Translations under genes and position numbers: made by a program | The notes under the pieces: generated by a model | Database searches by the model: none | What the model saw: the letters and a program-made list of their open reading frames with translations, nothing else | Told to the model about the DNA's origin: nothing | Shown: piece by piece, positions 28,204 through 36,368 of the stretch | How the letters are laid out: every line of letters starts with the position of its first letter | Position numbering within the stretch: position 1 is the stretch's first letter | NCBI RefSeq assembly: GCF_035920365.1 | Contig: NZ_CP109150.1 | Location: 7,253,349-7,317,348, forward strand | Length of the DNA stretch: 64,000 bases | From: Micromonospora sp. NBC_01740 | GTDB lineage: Bacteria; Actinomycetota; Actinomycetes; Mycobacteriales; Micromonosporaceae | Reading direction: 5' to 3'

Positions 28204-30102
28204 TCACTGGCTCGGTCGCCGTGCCCGCACCCGCTTGGCCACCGCCGACCAGAGCCGGCCACCGAGCCGGGTCCGTTTGACCCAGCGCAGTCGGGCGACC
28301 GCGCCGCCGGCCGGCTGGCGTTGCTGCGGGGGCGCGGTGATCCGGGCGTACGCGGCGCCGGTGGCGGCCCGGGTGGTGCCCGGTTCGAGCTGCTCGGAGG
28401 CGAGCGCCAGCCAGGTGAACTGTTGCAGCGTCCGCTGGTCGGGTCGGCCGCCCCGGGCGGCGGTGCGGAGCGCCTTCTCCACGGCGGGCCGCCGGACGAG
28501 ACCGGTCAGCGGGCCGTGGGCGGTGTCCAGCAGTTCGGCCATGGCCTGGAGGCCGTCGCCCTCCCACACCCGGGTGGCGGTGGACGGGCCGGTGGAGACG
28601 CTGACGAACGGGACCTGCGCCCACTCGGGCACCAGGCGGGCGATCAGCCCGGTGTGCATCAGCCGCTCGCGCTTCTGCCCGGGAGTCAACGCGAAGGTGG
28701 CGGCGACGAAGCCGGGCGAGAGGAACGGGGTGACCATCCCGATCGCGTAGGCGGAGGTGTACCAGCGGCGGACCCGCTCCACCAGGTAGATGTAGTCGAC
28801 CAGGCGCAGGTCGTGCAGGCCGAGCCCGCTGCCGTGGTCGAGCAGGCCGCGGATCCTCTCCCGCTCCGCGGTGACGACGGCCGCGTCGGCCACGCCCGTC
28901 GGCACGGCGTTCAGCAGCCGGGCCAGGGCGGTCTCCTGCGGGGACGGCTCGCCGTCGTCGCCCGTCGGGGGATACCAGTATTCGGTGGCGAGCTCCCCGG
29001 CGGCACCGGTGAAGGTCGCCGGGCCGGCCTGGTCGACCAGACGCCCGGGGCCGGCGGGGCGCACCAGGTAGCTGGAGGGGAACTGGTGGTCGGTCAGCTG
29101 TTGCAGTCGCCGGGCCCGCTCGTACAGGCCGGTCCCGAGCACGTTGGCCCGCGCCCCGGCGAGCCGGAGCGTGTGCTCGGGGTGCAGTCCCCGCTTGTCG
29201 CGCAGGATCCGCACCAGTTCGCGGGCGACCTCGCCCTCGGCGCGGGTGTCCTCGTTGGTCAGGAACCTGGGGGTCCGGCCGGCCGCGATCAGCGACGCGG
29301 CGATGAGCCGGGAGTCCTTCCCGCCGGACAGCCCGAGGGTGATGTCCTCGTCGTAGAGGCCGTGGATGCTGGCCGCGGTGGTCGTGATGGCGTCGGCGGC
29401 GCGGTCCAGCAGCTCGGTCACCGGTCGCCCCTGCGCCGCCAGCCCGTCCCGCACCACGTCGTCGGTCGCGTACTTCGTGGTGGTGGTGAGCTGCCACCCG
29501 CCGCCGTCGCGCCGGCGGCCGGTCACCCGCTCGCCGGGGCGGAGCAGTCGGGCGCCCCGCACCGGGGAGCTGTCGCCGCCGAAGTGCCCACAGAGGGTGT
29601 ACGACGCCCAGCCGTCCAGGTCGGGCCGCAGGTCGCCGTGCAGGAACGCGGCCAGCAGGCTGGGCCGGGTGCAGAAGGCCGTCAGGCCGGCCGACCGGCC
29701 CGTGAAGACCCGGCACATGCCGATCCAGTCCTGTTGCAGGGCGAAGTTCCCGGCCGCGTCGAGGGCCAGCAGGCCGAACGGTGGCACCACCTCGCGGTGC
29801 ACCTCCTCGCCCACCAGCAGGCGCCCGGCCAGCGCCGCCGGGCCGCCCGTCACGTCGACCCCCACGGGCAGCCCGAGCGACACGGCGGTGACCGGCCCGA
29901 CGGTGTCGACGGTCGGCCACCGGTAGGCGCCCCGGTCGCTGCGGTGCAGGACGGTCACGCCCCAGTCGTCGGCGCCGAATTCGTGCCGTACGAAACTGTC
30001 GGGCACCACGTCGGCGACGGCCGTTTCAAAGCGATGTCTCGCGGCGCGCCGGGCGCTCTCCGACAGATTGTCGTCGGCGAACCAGGCCAACATCACGTGC
30101 AT
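28204..30102 (-). CDS. Asparagine-synthetase-like amidotransferase/cyclase without glutaminase Cys
   Basis: 632 residues from ATG 30102 (MHVMLAWFADD), preceded by GGGGGA; GTG 30168 would add 22 residues. The N-terminal half resembles the Ntn glutaminase fold, but position 2 is His, not the catalytic Cys. The C-terminal half has the ATP pyrophosphatase loop LGLSGGKDSR (residues 256-265), which adenylates a carboxylate. This combination is found in beta-lactam synthetases, lasso-peptide cyclases and various uncharacterised enzymes, rather than true AsnB. No lasso leader, RRE or protease gene is next to it. A basic C-terminal tail (RWVKRTRLGGRLW...) ends the protein. The product is unknown. Confidence 0.8.
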   Translation of the reverse strand: MHVMLAWFADDNLSESARRAARHRFETAVADVVPDSFVRHEFGADDWGVTVLHRSDRGAYRWPTVDTVGPVTAVSLGLPVGVDVTGGPAALAGRLLVGEEVHREVVPPFGLLALDAAGNFALQQDWIGMCRVFTGRSAGLTAFCTRPSLLAAFLHGDLRPDLDGWASYTLCGHFGGDSSPVRGARLLRPGERVTGRRRDGGGWQLTTTTKYATDDVVRDGLAAQGRPVTELLDRAADAITTTAASIHGLYDEDITLGLSGGKDSRLIAASLIAAGRTPRFLTNEDTRAEGEVARELVRILRDKRGLHPEHTLRLAGARANVLGTGLYERARRLQQLTDHQFPSSYLVRPAGPGRLVDQAGPATFTGAAGELATEYWYPPTGDDGEPSPQETALARLLNAVPTGVADAAVVTAERERIRGLLDHGSGLGLHDLRLVDYIYLVERVRRWYTSAYAIGMVTPFLSPGFVAATFALTPGQKRERLMHTGLIARLVPEWAQVPFVSVSTGPSTATRVWEGDGLQAMAELLDTAHGPLTGLVRRPAVEKALRTAARGGRPDQRTLQQFTWLALASEQLEPGTTRAATGAAYARITAPPQQRQPAGGAVARLRWVKRTRLGGRLWSAVAKRVRARRPSQ

Positions 30103-30519
30103 GTGCGATTCCCCCGAACTCGCAGGAGCGGTCGTTTCCGCCTGATGGGGAGTCAACCTCCGGATCACCTGGCGCGGTTGCCTCAGTGAACAAACGAGGT
30201 ACTTCCGGCATTGGTGATCGGGGCCGACCTTTCGGCGTCGCCGCCGCTGCGAATTCGACCACTAAATAACCACAAAACGGGCTACTGGCGAAGAGGTTGC
30301 TCCGGCGCGGATCTTGAGATCAATTCCTCAGCAGAGCTGTCGCCGCTTCGAAATGAGCCGCTGGCGGGATTCCCGGCACGGCATTTCTTCGATGACGGCA
30401 AATACGATGTCCCCGCTCCCGGATTCACGTCCGCGACGGGTATCCGACAGCCGCGCACGGGTCGATCTTTCCCATCGCCCGCGCGCGCGACTGCCGCATC
30501 GGTGATCTCGAATGGCGGG
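30103..30519. other. A/T-richer intergenic stretch, probable promoter of the asparagine-synthetase-like gene
   Basis: These 417 bp are visibly less GC-rich than the rest of the window. On the minus strand, TTCGCC-N17-TTATTT (about 30292-30264) is a possible promoter. I looked for a small peptide gene: the best minus-strand frame (from GTG 30262) overlaps the downstream start, lacks a ribosome binding site and has no RiPP-like core. Nothing else was recognised. Confidence 0.35.
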
Positions 30520-30912
30520 CTAGTCGCCGTCGCCCCAGCCGAGCCCGCCCGGACCCGGAGCGTGATGGAAGCCGGGATGGCCGGCGACGTCGGCGCAGCG
30601 CTCGCCGTCCGGGCCGGACGCGCCGCAGAACAACCGCTCGGCCTGCTGCCACGCCTCGGCCGGCGACAGCGCCGACGCGCCCAGGGCCACCTCGGACCGC
30701 AGCAGACTCAGCGCCTCCGCGTACCCGACGGCCAACTCCCGGGCCGACGCCAGGTCGGCGGCGGTGAAGCCGAGGTGCACCGTGAAGAACCGGCCCGGCC
30801 GGGCAGAACGGCGGGGCGGCGCGATCAACGAGGCGCGGGCAACCTCCCCGGCCGCGCCGAGCGCCTCCCGCGCCTGCCGTTGCCGCCAGTACGCCGGCCT
30901 GTTGTCACGCAT
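30520..30912 (-). CDS. Hypothetical protein with Cys/His-rich C-terminus
   Basis: 130 residues from ATG 30912 (MRDNRPAYWRQRQAREAL). The middle reads FFTVHLGFTAADLASARELA. The last 40 residues include LFCGASGPDGERCADVAGHPGFHHAPG, where two Cys and three His could bind a metal (C-x9-C-x5-H-x3-HH). I do not recognise the family. It diverges from the P450 gene across 312 bp. It might be a small regulator or accessory factor, but this is only a guess from size and context. Confidence 0.6.
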   Translation of the reverse strand: MRDNRPAYWRQRQAREALGAAGEVARASLIAPPRRSARPGRFFTVHLGFTAADLASARELAVGYAEALSLLRSEVALGASALSPAEAWQQAERLFCGASGPDGERCADVAGHPGFHHAPGPGGLGWGDGD

Positions 30913-31050
30913 GTGTCCTCCCCGTGGCGATCGTGGGCGGCCTCGTCCTGCGGTGGACCGCCCGCGTTCCGTCCCGGCCACCGCCGCGGTCGTGCCGGCG
31001 GCGGACCGGCGCGGACCGCTCTCCCGAGACAACCAGCTCGCCGCGTCCCT

Positions 31051-31089
31051 GGGAGGGGCCAGCAGACGCGTCGTCCGCTGGCCCCTCCC
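31051..31089. repeat. Inverted repeat upstream of the P450 gene
   Basis: Perfect 13-bp arms GGGAGGGGCCAGC (31051-31063) and GCTGGCCCCTCCC (31077-31089) around a 13-nt centre that contains GACGCGTC. It sits in the 312-bp divergent region 30913-31224, in which I see no gene. It could be an operator, a leader hairpin or a terminator-like element; its position 136 bp before the P450 start does not decide between these. Confidence 0.6.
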
Positions 31090-31224
31090 CCGGGCACCAC
31101 CCGCCGCCCGCCCCGCGCCCGCGGCCGACCCGGCGGCGGGGTTCAGGCACGCCGGCCCGGGTAGACGCAGAGGTACGGACAGGACCCGGCCGGCAACGGC
31201 CGCCACCTTCGGTCAGGAGGCCCG

Positions 31225-32472
31225 ATGGCGACCATCCCGACGGAGCGCAGCCCGGACAGCTCGGTGGCGTTCCTGCGCGACGGCTACCGCTTCGTCGGCC
31301 GACGCTGCGACCGCCACGGCACCGACATCTTCCAGGCCCGGCTGCTGCTGGAGCCCACCATCTGCCTGCGCGGCCGGGCGGCGGCGGAGCTCTTCTACGA
31401 CACCGAGCGCTTCGTCCGGGCGGGCGCCATGCCGAAGCGGGCGCAGCGCACCCTCACCGGCCGCGGCGGTGTGCAGGGCCTGGACGGGGCGGACCACGCC
31501 GACCGCAAGGCCATGTTCATGTCGATCATGACGCCGGCCGCGGTCCGGCAGCTCGCGCAGCTCTTCGACGACGAGTGGCGGGCCCGCGTCCCGTCCTGGG
31601 AGTCGGGCAAGCCGGTGGTGCTCTACGACGAGGTCGGCCGGATGCTGACCCGCGCGGTCTGCGCCTGGGCCGGCGTGCCGCTCGCGAACTCCGAGGTGGA
31701 CCGGCGTACCGCCGAGCTGCACGCGATGATCGAAGGGCCGGCGGCGCTCGGCCCCCAGCACTGGCGTGGCCTGTGGGGCCGCCGCCGGGGCGAACGCTGG
31801 ATCGGCCGGATCGTCGACCGGCAGCGCGCCGGCACGCTCCCCGCCCCCGACGGCAGCGCGCTGCGGGTGGTCGCCGAGCACCGCGACGCCCACGGGCGGC
31901 TGCTCCCCCGCCGGATCGCGGCCGTCGAGCTGCTCAACGTGCTGCGGCCCACGGTCGCCGTCGACCGCTTCATCGTCTTCGCCGCGCTGGCCCTGCACGA
32001 CCACCCGGCCTGGCGGGAACGCGTCCGGGAGAGCGACGAGGCCGCCGAGAGCTTCGTGCAGGAGGTACGCCGCTACTACCCCTTCTTCCCCGTGGCCGCC
32101 GCCCGGGTCCGGCGCTCGTTCGACTGGCAGGGCTACCACTTCCCGCGCGGCCGGCGGGTGCTGCTCGACCTGTACGGCACCAACCACCACCCGGCGCTCT
32201 GGCCGGAGCCGGAGCGGTTCCGGCCGGAGCGCTTCACCGGTTGGCGGGGCGACCCGTTCGCCCTCGTGCCGCAGGGCGGCGGCGAGCACCTGACCGGTCA
32301 CCGCTGCGCCGGGGAGTGGATCACGATCGAGCTGATGAAGCGGGCGGTGACGAACCTGACCACGACGATGCGGTACGACGTGCCACCGCAGGACCTGGCG
32401 TTGAGCCTGCACCGGATGCCGGCGCTGCCGCCGAGTGGGTTCCTGGTCACCAACGTCCGCCGCACGGCCTGA
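31225..32472 (+). CDS. CYP152-type fatty acid peroxygenase P450
   Basis: 415 residues, with AGGAGG before ATG 31225. The heme-ligand loop PQGGGEHLTGHRCAGEW (Cys361) matches the CYP152 group, and the I-helix has Arg241-Pro242 (NVLRPTVA) in place of the usual acid-alcohol pair. In P450-BS-beta and OleT this Arg binds the fatty acid carboxylate and lets the enzyme use hydrogen peroxide directly. Gln84 (GGVQGLDG) corresponds to Gln85 of P450-BS-beta, whereas OleT decarboxylase has His, so hydroxylation is the more likely main reaction. No redox partner gene is nearby, consistent with peroxide use. Confidence 0.92.
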   Translation: MATIPTERSPDSSVAFLRDGYRFVGRRCDRHGTDIFQARLLLEPTICLRGRAAAELFYDTERFVRAGAMPKRAQRTLTGRGGVQGLDGADHADRKAMFMSIMTPAAVRQLAQLFDDEWRARVPSWESGKPVVLYDEVGRMLTRAVCAWAGVPLANSEVDRRTAELHAMIEGPAALGPQHWRGLWGRRRGERWIGRIVDRQRAGTLPAPDGSALRVVAEHRDAHGRLLPRRIAAVELLNVLRPTVAVDRFIVFAALALHDHPAWRERVRESDEAAESFVQEVRRYYPFFPVAAARVRRSFDWQGYHFPRGRRVLLDLYGTNHHPALWPEPERFRPERFTGWRGDPFALVPQGGGEHLTGHRCAGEWITIELMKRAVTNLTTTMRYDVPPQDLALSLHRMPALPPSGFLVTNVRRTA

Positions 32473-32478
32473 ACGCGA

Positions 32479-32515
32479 CACCGCCCCGGGGACCTCGACG
32501 GCCCCGGGGGCGGTG
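32479..32515. terminator. Bidirectional terminator
   Basis: CACCGCCCCGGGG / CCCCGGGGGCGGTG (one bulged G) with a 10-nt loop, between the convergent P450 and alcohol dehydrogenase genes. Flanking GCGAC/GTCGC can extend it. Confidence 0.75.
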
Positions 32516-32529
32516 CGGTCGCGACGCGC

Positions 32530-33702
32530 TCAGGCCGGGTGCAGGACGCTGCGCAGGCAGCCGTCCTCCTTCTTCTCGAACATCTCGTAGCCCCGCGCGC
32601 CCTGCTCCAGCGACATCGGGTGGGTGGCCAGGTAACCGGGATCGATCTCGCCGGCCGCGATCCGGTCCAGCAGCATCGGGATGTAGCGCTGGGCGTGCAT
32701 CTGCCCCATCCGCAGCACCAGCGCCTTGTTCATCGCCGCGCCGAGCGGGAACTTGTCCACCAGGCCGGCGTAGACGCCGACGATGCTCACCGTGCCGCCC
32801 TTGCGGCAGGCCATGATCGCCTGCCGGACCGACGTGGGGCGGTCGGTCTGCAGCCGGGCCGTCTGCTTCGCCTTGTCGTACGCGTACACCGGCCCGACGT
32901 CGTGCGACTCCATGCCGACGGCCTCGATGCACGCGTCCGGCCCCCGGCCGGCGGTCATCTCCCGCAGCGCCTCCAGCACGTCGGTCTCGGCGTAGTTGAC
33001 CGTCTCCACGCCGAGCCGGTCGGCGGCGGTGGCGAGCCGCTCCGGCAGCCGGTCGATCACGATCACCCGCTCGGCGCCGAGGAGCTGGGCGGAGCGGGCC
33101 GCCATCTGGCCGACCCCGCCGGCGCCCCAGACCGCGACCACCTCGCCGCCCTTCAGCGCGCAGAAGTCGGCGGCCATCCAGCCGGTGGGCATGGCGTCGG
33201 AGGCGAACACCACCGAGTCGTCGGGCACCCCGTCCGGCACCTGGAACGCCCCGATGTCGCCGAAGGGCACGCGGACGTACTCGGCGTGGCTGCCGGAGTA
33301 GCCACCGGCGGCGTGCGAGTAACCGAGGATGCCGGCCGGCGAGTGGCCCCAGAGCTTCTCGGTGAAGACCGGCTGCGGGTTGGAGTTGTCGCAGAGCGAG
33401 TACTGCTCGGTGCGGCAGTACCAGCAGCCGCCGCAGGCCACCACCGAGCCGACCACGACGCGGTCGCCGACGCGCAGCCGCCGTACGCCGGGACCGGTCT
33501 CCACGACCTCGCCCATGAACTCGTGGCCGAGGACGTCGCCCTCCCGCATCGCCGGCAGGAAGCCGTTGATCAGGTGCAGGTCGGAGCCGCACACGCTGCT
33601 GGCGCCGACCTTGACGATGATGTCGCCCTCGGCGCGGATCCGCGGCTCCGGCACGTCGCGCACGGCCAGCTTGCCGACGCCTTCCCAGCAGAGCGCCCTC
33701 AT
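32530..33702 (-). CDS. Zinc-dependent alcohol/formaldehyde dehydrogenase (MDR family)
   Basis: 390 residues from ATG 33702, overlapping the stop of the SRPBCC gene (ATGA). Catalytic zinc ligands are Cys38 (SSVCGSDLH), His60-Glu61 (GHEFMGEVVE) and a downstream residue. Structural zinc cysteines are 90, 93, 96 and 104 (ACGGCWYCRTEQYSLC). The NAD-binding loop is VWGAGGVGQMA. Together with the long insert MESHDVGPVYAYDKAKQTAR it resembles the glutathione-independent formaldehyde dehydrogenase group. The substrate is unknown. Confidence 0.92.
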   Translation of the reverse strand: MRALCWEGVGKLAVRDVPEPRIRAEGDIIVKVGASSVCGSDLHLINGFLPAMREGDVLGHEFMGEVVETGPGVRRLRVGDRVVVGSVVACGGCWYCRTEQYSLCDNSNPQPVFTEKLWGHSPAGILGYSHAAGGYSGSHAEYVRVPFGDIGAFQVPDGVPDDSVVFASDAMPTGWMAADFCALKGGEVVAVWGAGGVGQMAARSAQLLGAERVIVIDRLPERLATAADRLGVETVNYAETDVLEALREMTAGRGPDACIEAVGMESHDVGPVYAYDKAKQTARLQTDRPTSVRQAIMACRKGGTVSIVGVYAGLVDKFPLGAAMNKALVLRMGQMHAQRYIPMLLDRIAAGEIDPGYLATHPMSLEQGARGYEMFEKKEDGCLRSVLHPA

Positions 33703-34334
33703 GCCCGCCCTCCCGTCCTCAGCCTCTCCCGCACCTTGTCTGTCGCCTTCTCCTGGGCCGGGCCGCGCCCGGACGGGTCCCGCCGGGTGTCGATGACCTG
33801 GCCGCACTCGACCAGCGCCTTCACCCGGCGCAGCGCGTCCCGCAGGGCCTGGTCCGGGTCGTCGCCGCCGAGGAGTCCGAACGCCCGGCGCAGCGGCCCG
33901 GAGCGCCACCGCAGCTCGGCGCGGACCTCCGTGCCCCGGTCCTGGGGCGCCGGCGTCAGGTGGACCGTGCCCTCCTGCTCCGGCCCGTCGGTGACCCGCC
34001 AGCGCAGCCGCCCGGGACCCTCGACGGTGATCTCCGCCCGCCACTCGGTGCCCCCGCCGGCCGGGTCCCGCGCGACGCAGCGCCACCGGTCGTCGTCGAG
34101 CCGCTCCAGGGTCGCCCACCCGGCCAGCGCCCGGTCCATCCGCTCCCGGTCGGTCCAGAAGCCGATGACCGCCGCCGCCGGCCGGTCGATCGTCACCCCG
34201 CGCCGCACCACGTACCAGCCGTCGCGGCGCTCGGGCTGGTGCCGGCGTCGTCGACGGGCCACCGCCCGGCCGACGCCGACCACGGTCACGGTGGTGGCGC
34301 CGAGCAGCGCCCACCTCGTTCCGTTGCTGGTCAT
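33699..34334 (-). CDS. SRPBCC (START-like) family protein
   Basis: 211 residues from ATG 34334, with GGAGGAG upstream. An N-terminal hydrophobic stretch (WALLGATTVTVVGVGRAVA) is followed by an RRRRR patch, so it may be membrane-associated. Then comes the cyclase/dehydrase-like SRPBCC domain with RRGVTIDRPAAAVIGFWTDRERM and the characteristic WRVTDGPEQEGTVHL. Such proteins bind small hydrophobic ligands in a deep pocket. First gene of a two-gene operon with the dehydrogenase, which suggests it handles that enzyme's substrate or product (inference). Confidence 0.85.
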   Translation of the reverse strand: MTSNGTRWALLGATTVTVVGVGRAVARRRRRHQPERRDGWYVVRRGVTIDRPAAAVIGFWTDRERMDRALAGWATLERLDDDRWRCVARDPAGGGTEWRAEITVEGPGRLRWRVTDGPEQEGTVHLTPAPQDRGTEVRAELRWRSGPLRRAFGLLGGDDPDQALRDALRRVKALVECGQVIDTRRDPSGRGPAQEKATDKVRERLRTGGRA

Positions 34335-34478
34335 CTCGTCTCCTCCACCCGGGTGTTCGGGAATCGACCACCCGCACCAGTTGCGCTACCCGGGACCGCC
34401 CCACCGAAACGACGGGCCGGTTTGCCCGGTCGATAACCGGGCACCTGCTGCGGGCACCCACCGCCACCGGGAGGCACC

Positions 34479-35216
34479 GTGTCCTTCGACGCCAGCGAGT
34501 ACGGCCGGCACGCCGCGGACGTCTACGACGAGACGTACGCGCACCTGGCACCGGACGCGGCGGTGGAGCGGCTCGCCGCGCTCGCCGACGGCGGCCCGGT
34601 GTGCGAGTTCGGCATCGGCACCGGCCGGCTCGCCCTGCCGCTGGCCGCCCGGGGACTGACCGTCGCCGGTGTCGAGGGCTCCCCGGAGATGGCCGCCGGG
34701 CTGCGCGCCAAGCCCGGCGGGGACGCGGTCGAGGTGGCCGTCGGCGACTTCGCCGAGACCCGGGTGCCCGGCGAGTTCGCCCTGGTGGTGCTCGCGTTCA
34801 ACACGATCTTCGCGCTGCCGGACCAGGCCGCCCAGGTGGCCTGCTTCCGCAACGCCGCCGCCCACCTGCGCCCCGGCGGCCGGTTCGTCGTCGAGGCGTG
34901 GGTGCCCGACCCGGGCGCCTTCCGCGCCGGCGGTGCGCTGCGGCCGGTGCGGGTGGCGGAGGACGTGGTGCTGCTGGAGGCGGCCCTGCTGCACCCCGCC
35001 GAGCAGCGGATGACCACCACGAAGGTCCGGATCGGCAACGACGGGGTGCGCCTGCTGCCCGCCAACCACCGCTACGCCTGGCCGGCGGAGCTTGACCTGA
35101 TGGCCCAACTGGGCGGGCTGCGCCGCGAGCACCGGTGGGAGGACTGGAGCGGCCGGCCGTTCACCGACCACAGCCGCGAGCACGTCTCCGTCTACCGCCG
35201 CCCGGAGCAGGCGTGA
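34479..35216 (+). CDS. Class I SAM-dependent methyltransferase
   Basis: 245 residues from GTG 34479, with GGGAGG before it. SAM motif I is VCEFGIGTGRLALPLA, the acidic motif II is in AGVEGSPEM, and post-motif segments VAVGDFAET and LRPGGRFVVEAW are intact. The substrate is unknown. The last bases overlap the glycosyltransferase start (GTGA), so the two are co-translated. It diverges from the SRPBCC/dehydrogenase operon over 144 bp. Confidence 0.88.
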   Translation: MSFDASEYGRHAADVYDETYAHLAPDAAVERLAALADGGPVCEFGIGTGRLALPLAARGLTVAGVEGSPEMAAGLRAKPGGDAVEVAVGDFAETRVPGEFALVVLAFNTIFALPDQAAQVACFRNAAAHLRPGGRFVVEAWVPDPGAFRAGGALRPVRVAEDVVLLEAALLHPAEQRMTTTKVRIGNDGVRLLPANHRYAWPAELDLMAQLGGLRREHRWEDWSGRPFTDHSREHVSVYRRPEQA

Positions 35217-36262
35217 GCGCCCCGGCCCGCCCGGCCGGTGCCGCTCCCGGCGGCGACGGCCGCGGCACCGGCGCGCCGACGGCCGGGAGCGCCGGCGAGC
35301 GTCGGCTTCCCCTGGCGTACGTGCTGCCGCTGCGCTGGACCGACGACGCCGGGCTGGCCGAACTGACCGCCTACCTGCGGCGGCTGAGCGCCCGGGTCGA
35401 CGTGACCGTGGTCGACGGGTCGCCGCCGGAGGTGTTCGCCCGGCACGCGGAGGCCTGGCGCGGCCTGGTCCGGCACCTGCGGCCGGATCCCGCCCTGCGC
35501 GGCGTCAACGGCAAGGTGACCGGGGTGCTCACCGGCGTCGGCGCGGCCCGGCACGAGCACGTGGTGATCGCCGACGACGACGTCCGGTACGACGAGGCGG
35601 GGCTGCTCGCCGTGCACCGGCTGCTCGACCGGGTGGACCTGGTCCGGCCGCAGAACTACTTCGACCCGCTGCCCTGGCACGCGTGGTGGGACACGGGGCG
35701 CACCCTGCTCAACCGGGCGCTCGGCGCCGACTACCCCGGCACCCTGGCGGTACGCCGGAGCACCTTCCTCACCATGGGCGGGTACGACCCGGACGTGCTC
35801 TTCGAGAACCTGGAGCTGATCCGCACCGTGCGCGCGTACGGGGGGACCGAGGCGGCACCCGCCTGGCTGCACGTACGCCGGCTGCCGCCGGACACCGCCC
35901 ACTTCCTGGGCCAACGGGTCCGCCAGGCGTACGACGACCTGGCCCAGCCGGCCCGCCTGGTCACCTCGCTCGCGGTCCTGCCGGCGCTGGCCGTGGCGGT
36001 CGCGACCCGGCGGCCGAGGCTGCTGCTCGGGGCGGCCGTGACCACGGTGGCGCTCGCCGAGGCGGGCCGGCGCCGGGGCGGGGGCGCCGCGGTCTTCCCG
36101 CCGGCCACCGCCCTGGCGGCCCCGCTCTGGTTGCTGGAGCGCGGCGTGTGCGGCTGGCTCGCCGTCGGCCGGCGCCTGCTCCTCGGCGGGGTCCGCTACG
36201 CGGGCGGCCGGGTGCGTCGCGCCGCCCACTTCGAACGCACCCTCCGCCGCCACCTGCGCTGA
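35213..36262 (+). CDS. Glycosyltransferase family 2-like protein
   Basis: 349 residues from GTG 35213. The GT-A fold is indicated by LAYVLPLRWTDD, VTVVDGSPPEVF and the metal-binding HVVIADDDVRYDEAG, with a later GGYDPDVLFENLEL acceptor-side motif. The C-terminal third has hydrophobic segments (SLAVLPALAVAVATR, LLLGAAVTTVALAEAG and AAPLWLLERGVCGWLAV), so it is anchored to the membrane. The donor and acceptor are unknown. Coupled to the methyltransferase, suggesting modification of a surface glycan or glycolipid. Confidence 0.85.
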   Translation: MSAPARPAGAAPGGDGRGTGAPTAGSAGERRLPLAYVLPLRWTDDAGLAELTAYLRRLSARVDVTVVDGSPPEVFARHAEAWRGLVRHLRPDPALRGVNGKVTGVLTGVGAARHEHVVIADDDVRYDEAGLLAVHRLLDRVDLVRPQNYFDPLPWHAWWDTGRTLLNRALGADYPGTLAVRRSTFLTMGGYDPDVLFENLELIRTVRAYGGTEAAPAWLHVRRLPPDTAHFLGQRVRQAYDDLAQPARLVTSLAVLPALAVAVATRRPRLLLGAAVTTVALAEAGRRRGGGAAVFPPATALAAPLWLLERGVCGWLAVGRRLLLGGVRYAGGRVRRAAHFERTLRRHLR

Positions 36263-36297
36263 CTTCCCGCACCCTCACCCGCCCGGGACGCAGACGA

Positions 36298-36346
36298 CAG
36301 CTCGCGGCCACTGCCCGGACGGTGCTCCGGGAGTGGCCGCGAGCTG
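36298..36346. terminator. Strong bidirectional terminator
   Basis: Perfect 15-bp arms CAGCTCGCGGCCACT and AGTGGCCGCGAGCTG, continued inside by CCCGGA/TCCGGG with a single bulged G. It separates the glycosyltransferase from the convergent DUF3618 gene. Confidence 0.9.
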
Positions 36347-36368
36347 CGGCGTACGGTGATCGGGCTGG

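Noticed and set aside
30026..30262. A small minus-strand frame upstream of the asparagine-synthetase-like gene, considered as a RiPP precursor
   Set aside because: No ribosome binding site, overlap with the downstream start, and no leader/core pattern. There is also no RRE or protease gene nearby, so a lasso or other RiPP cluster is not supported.
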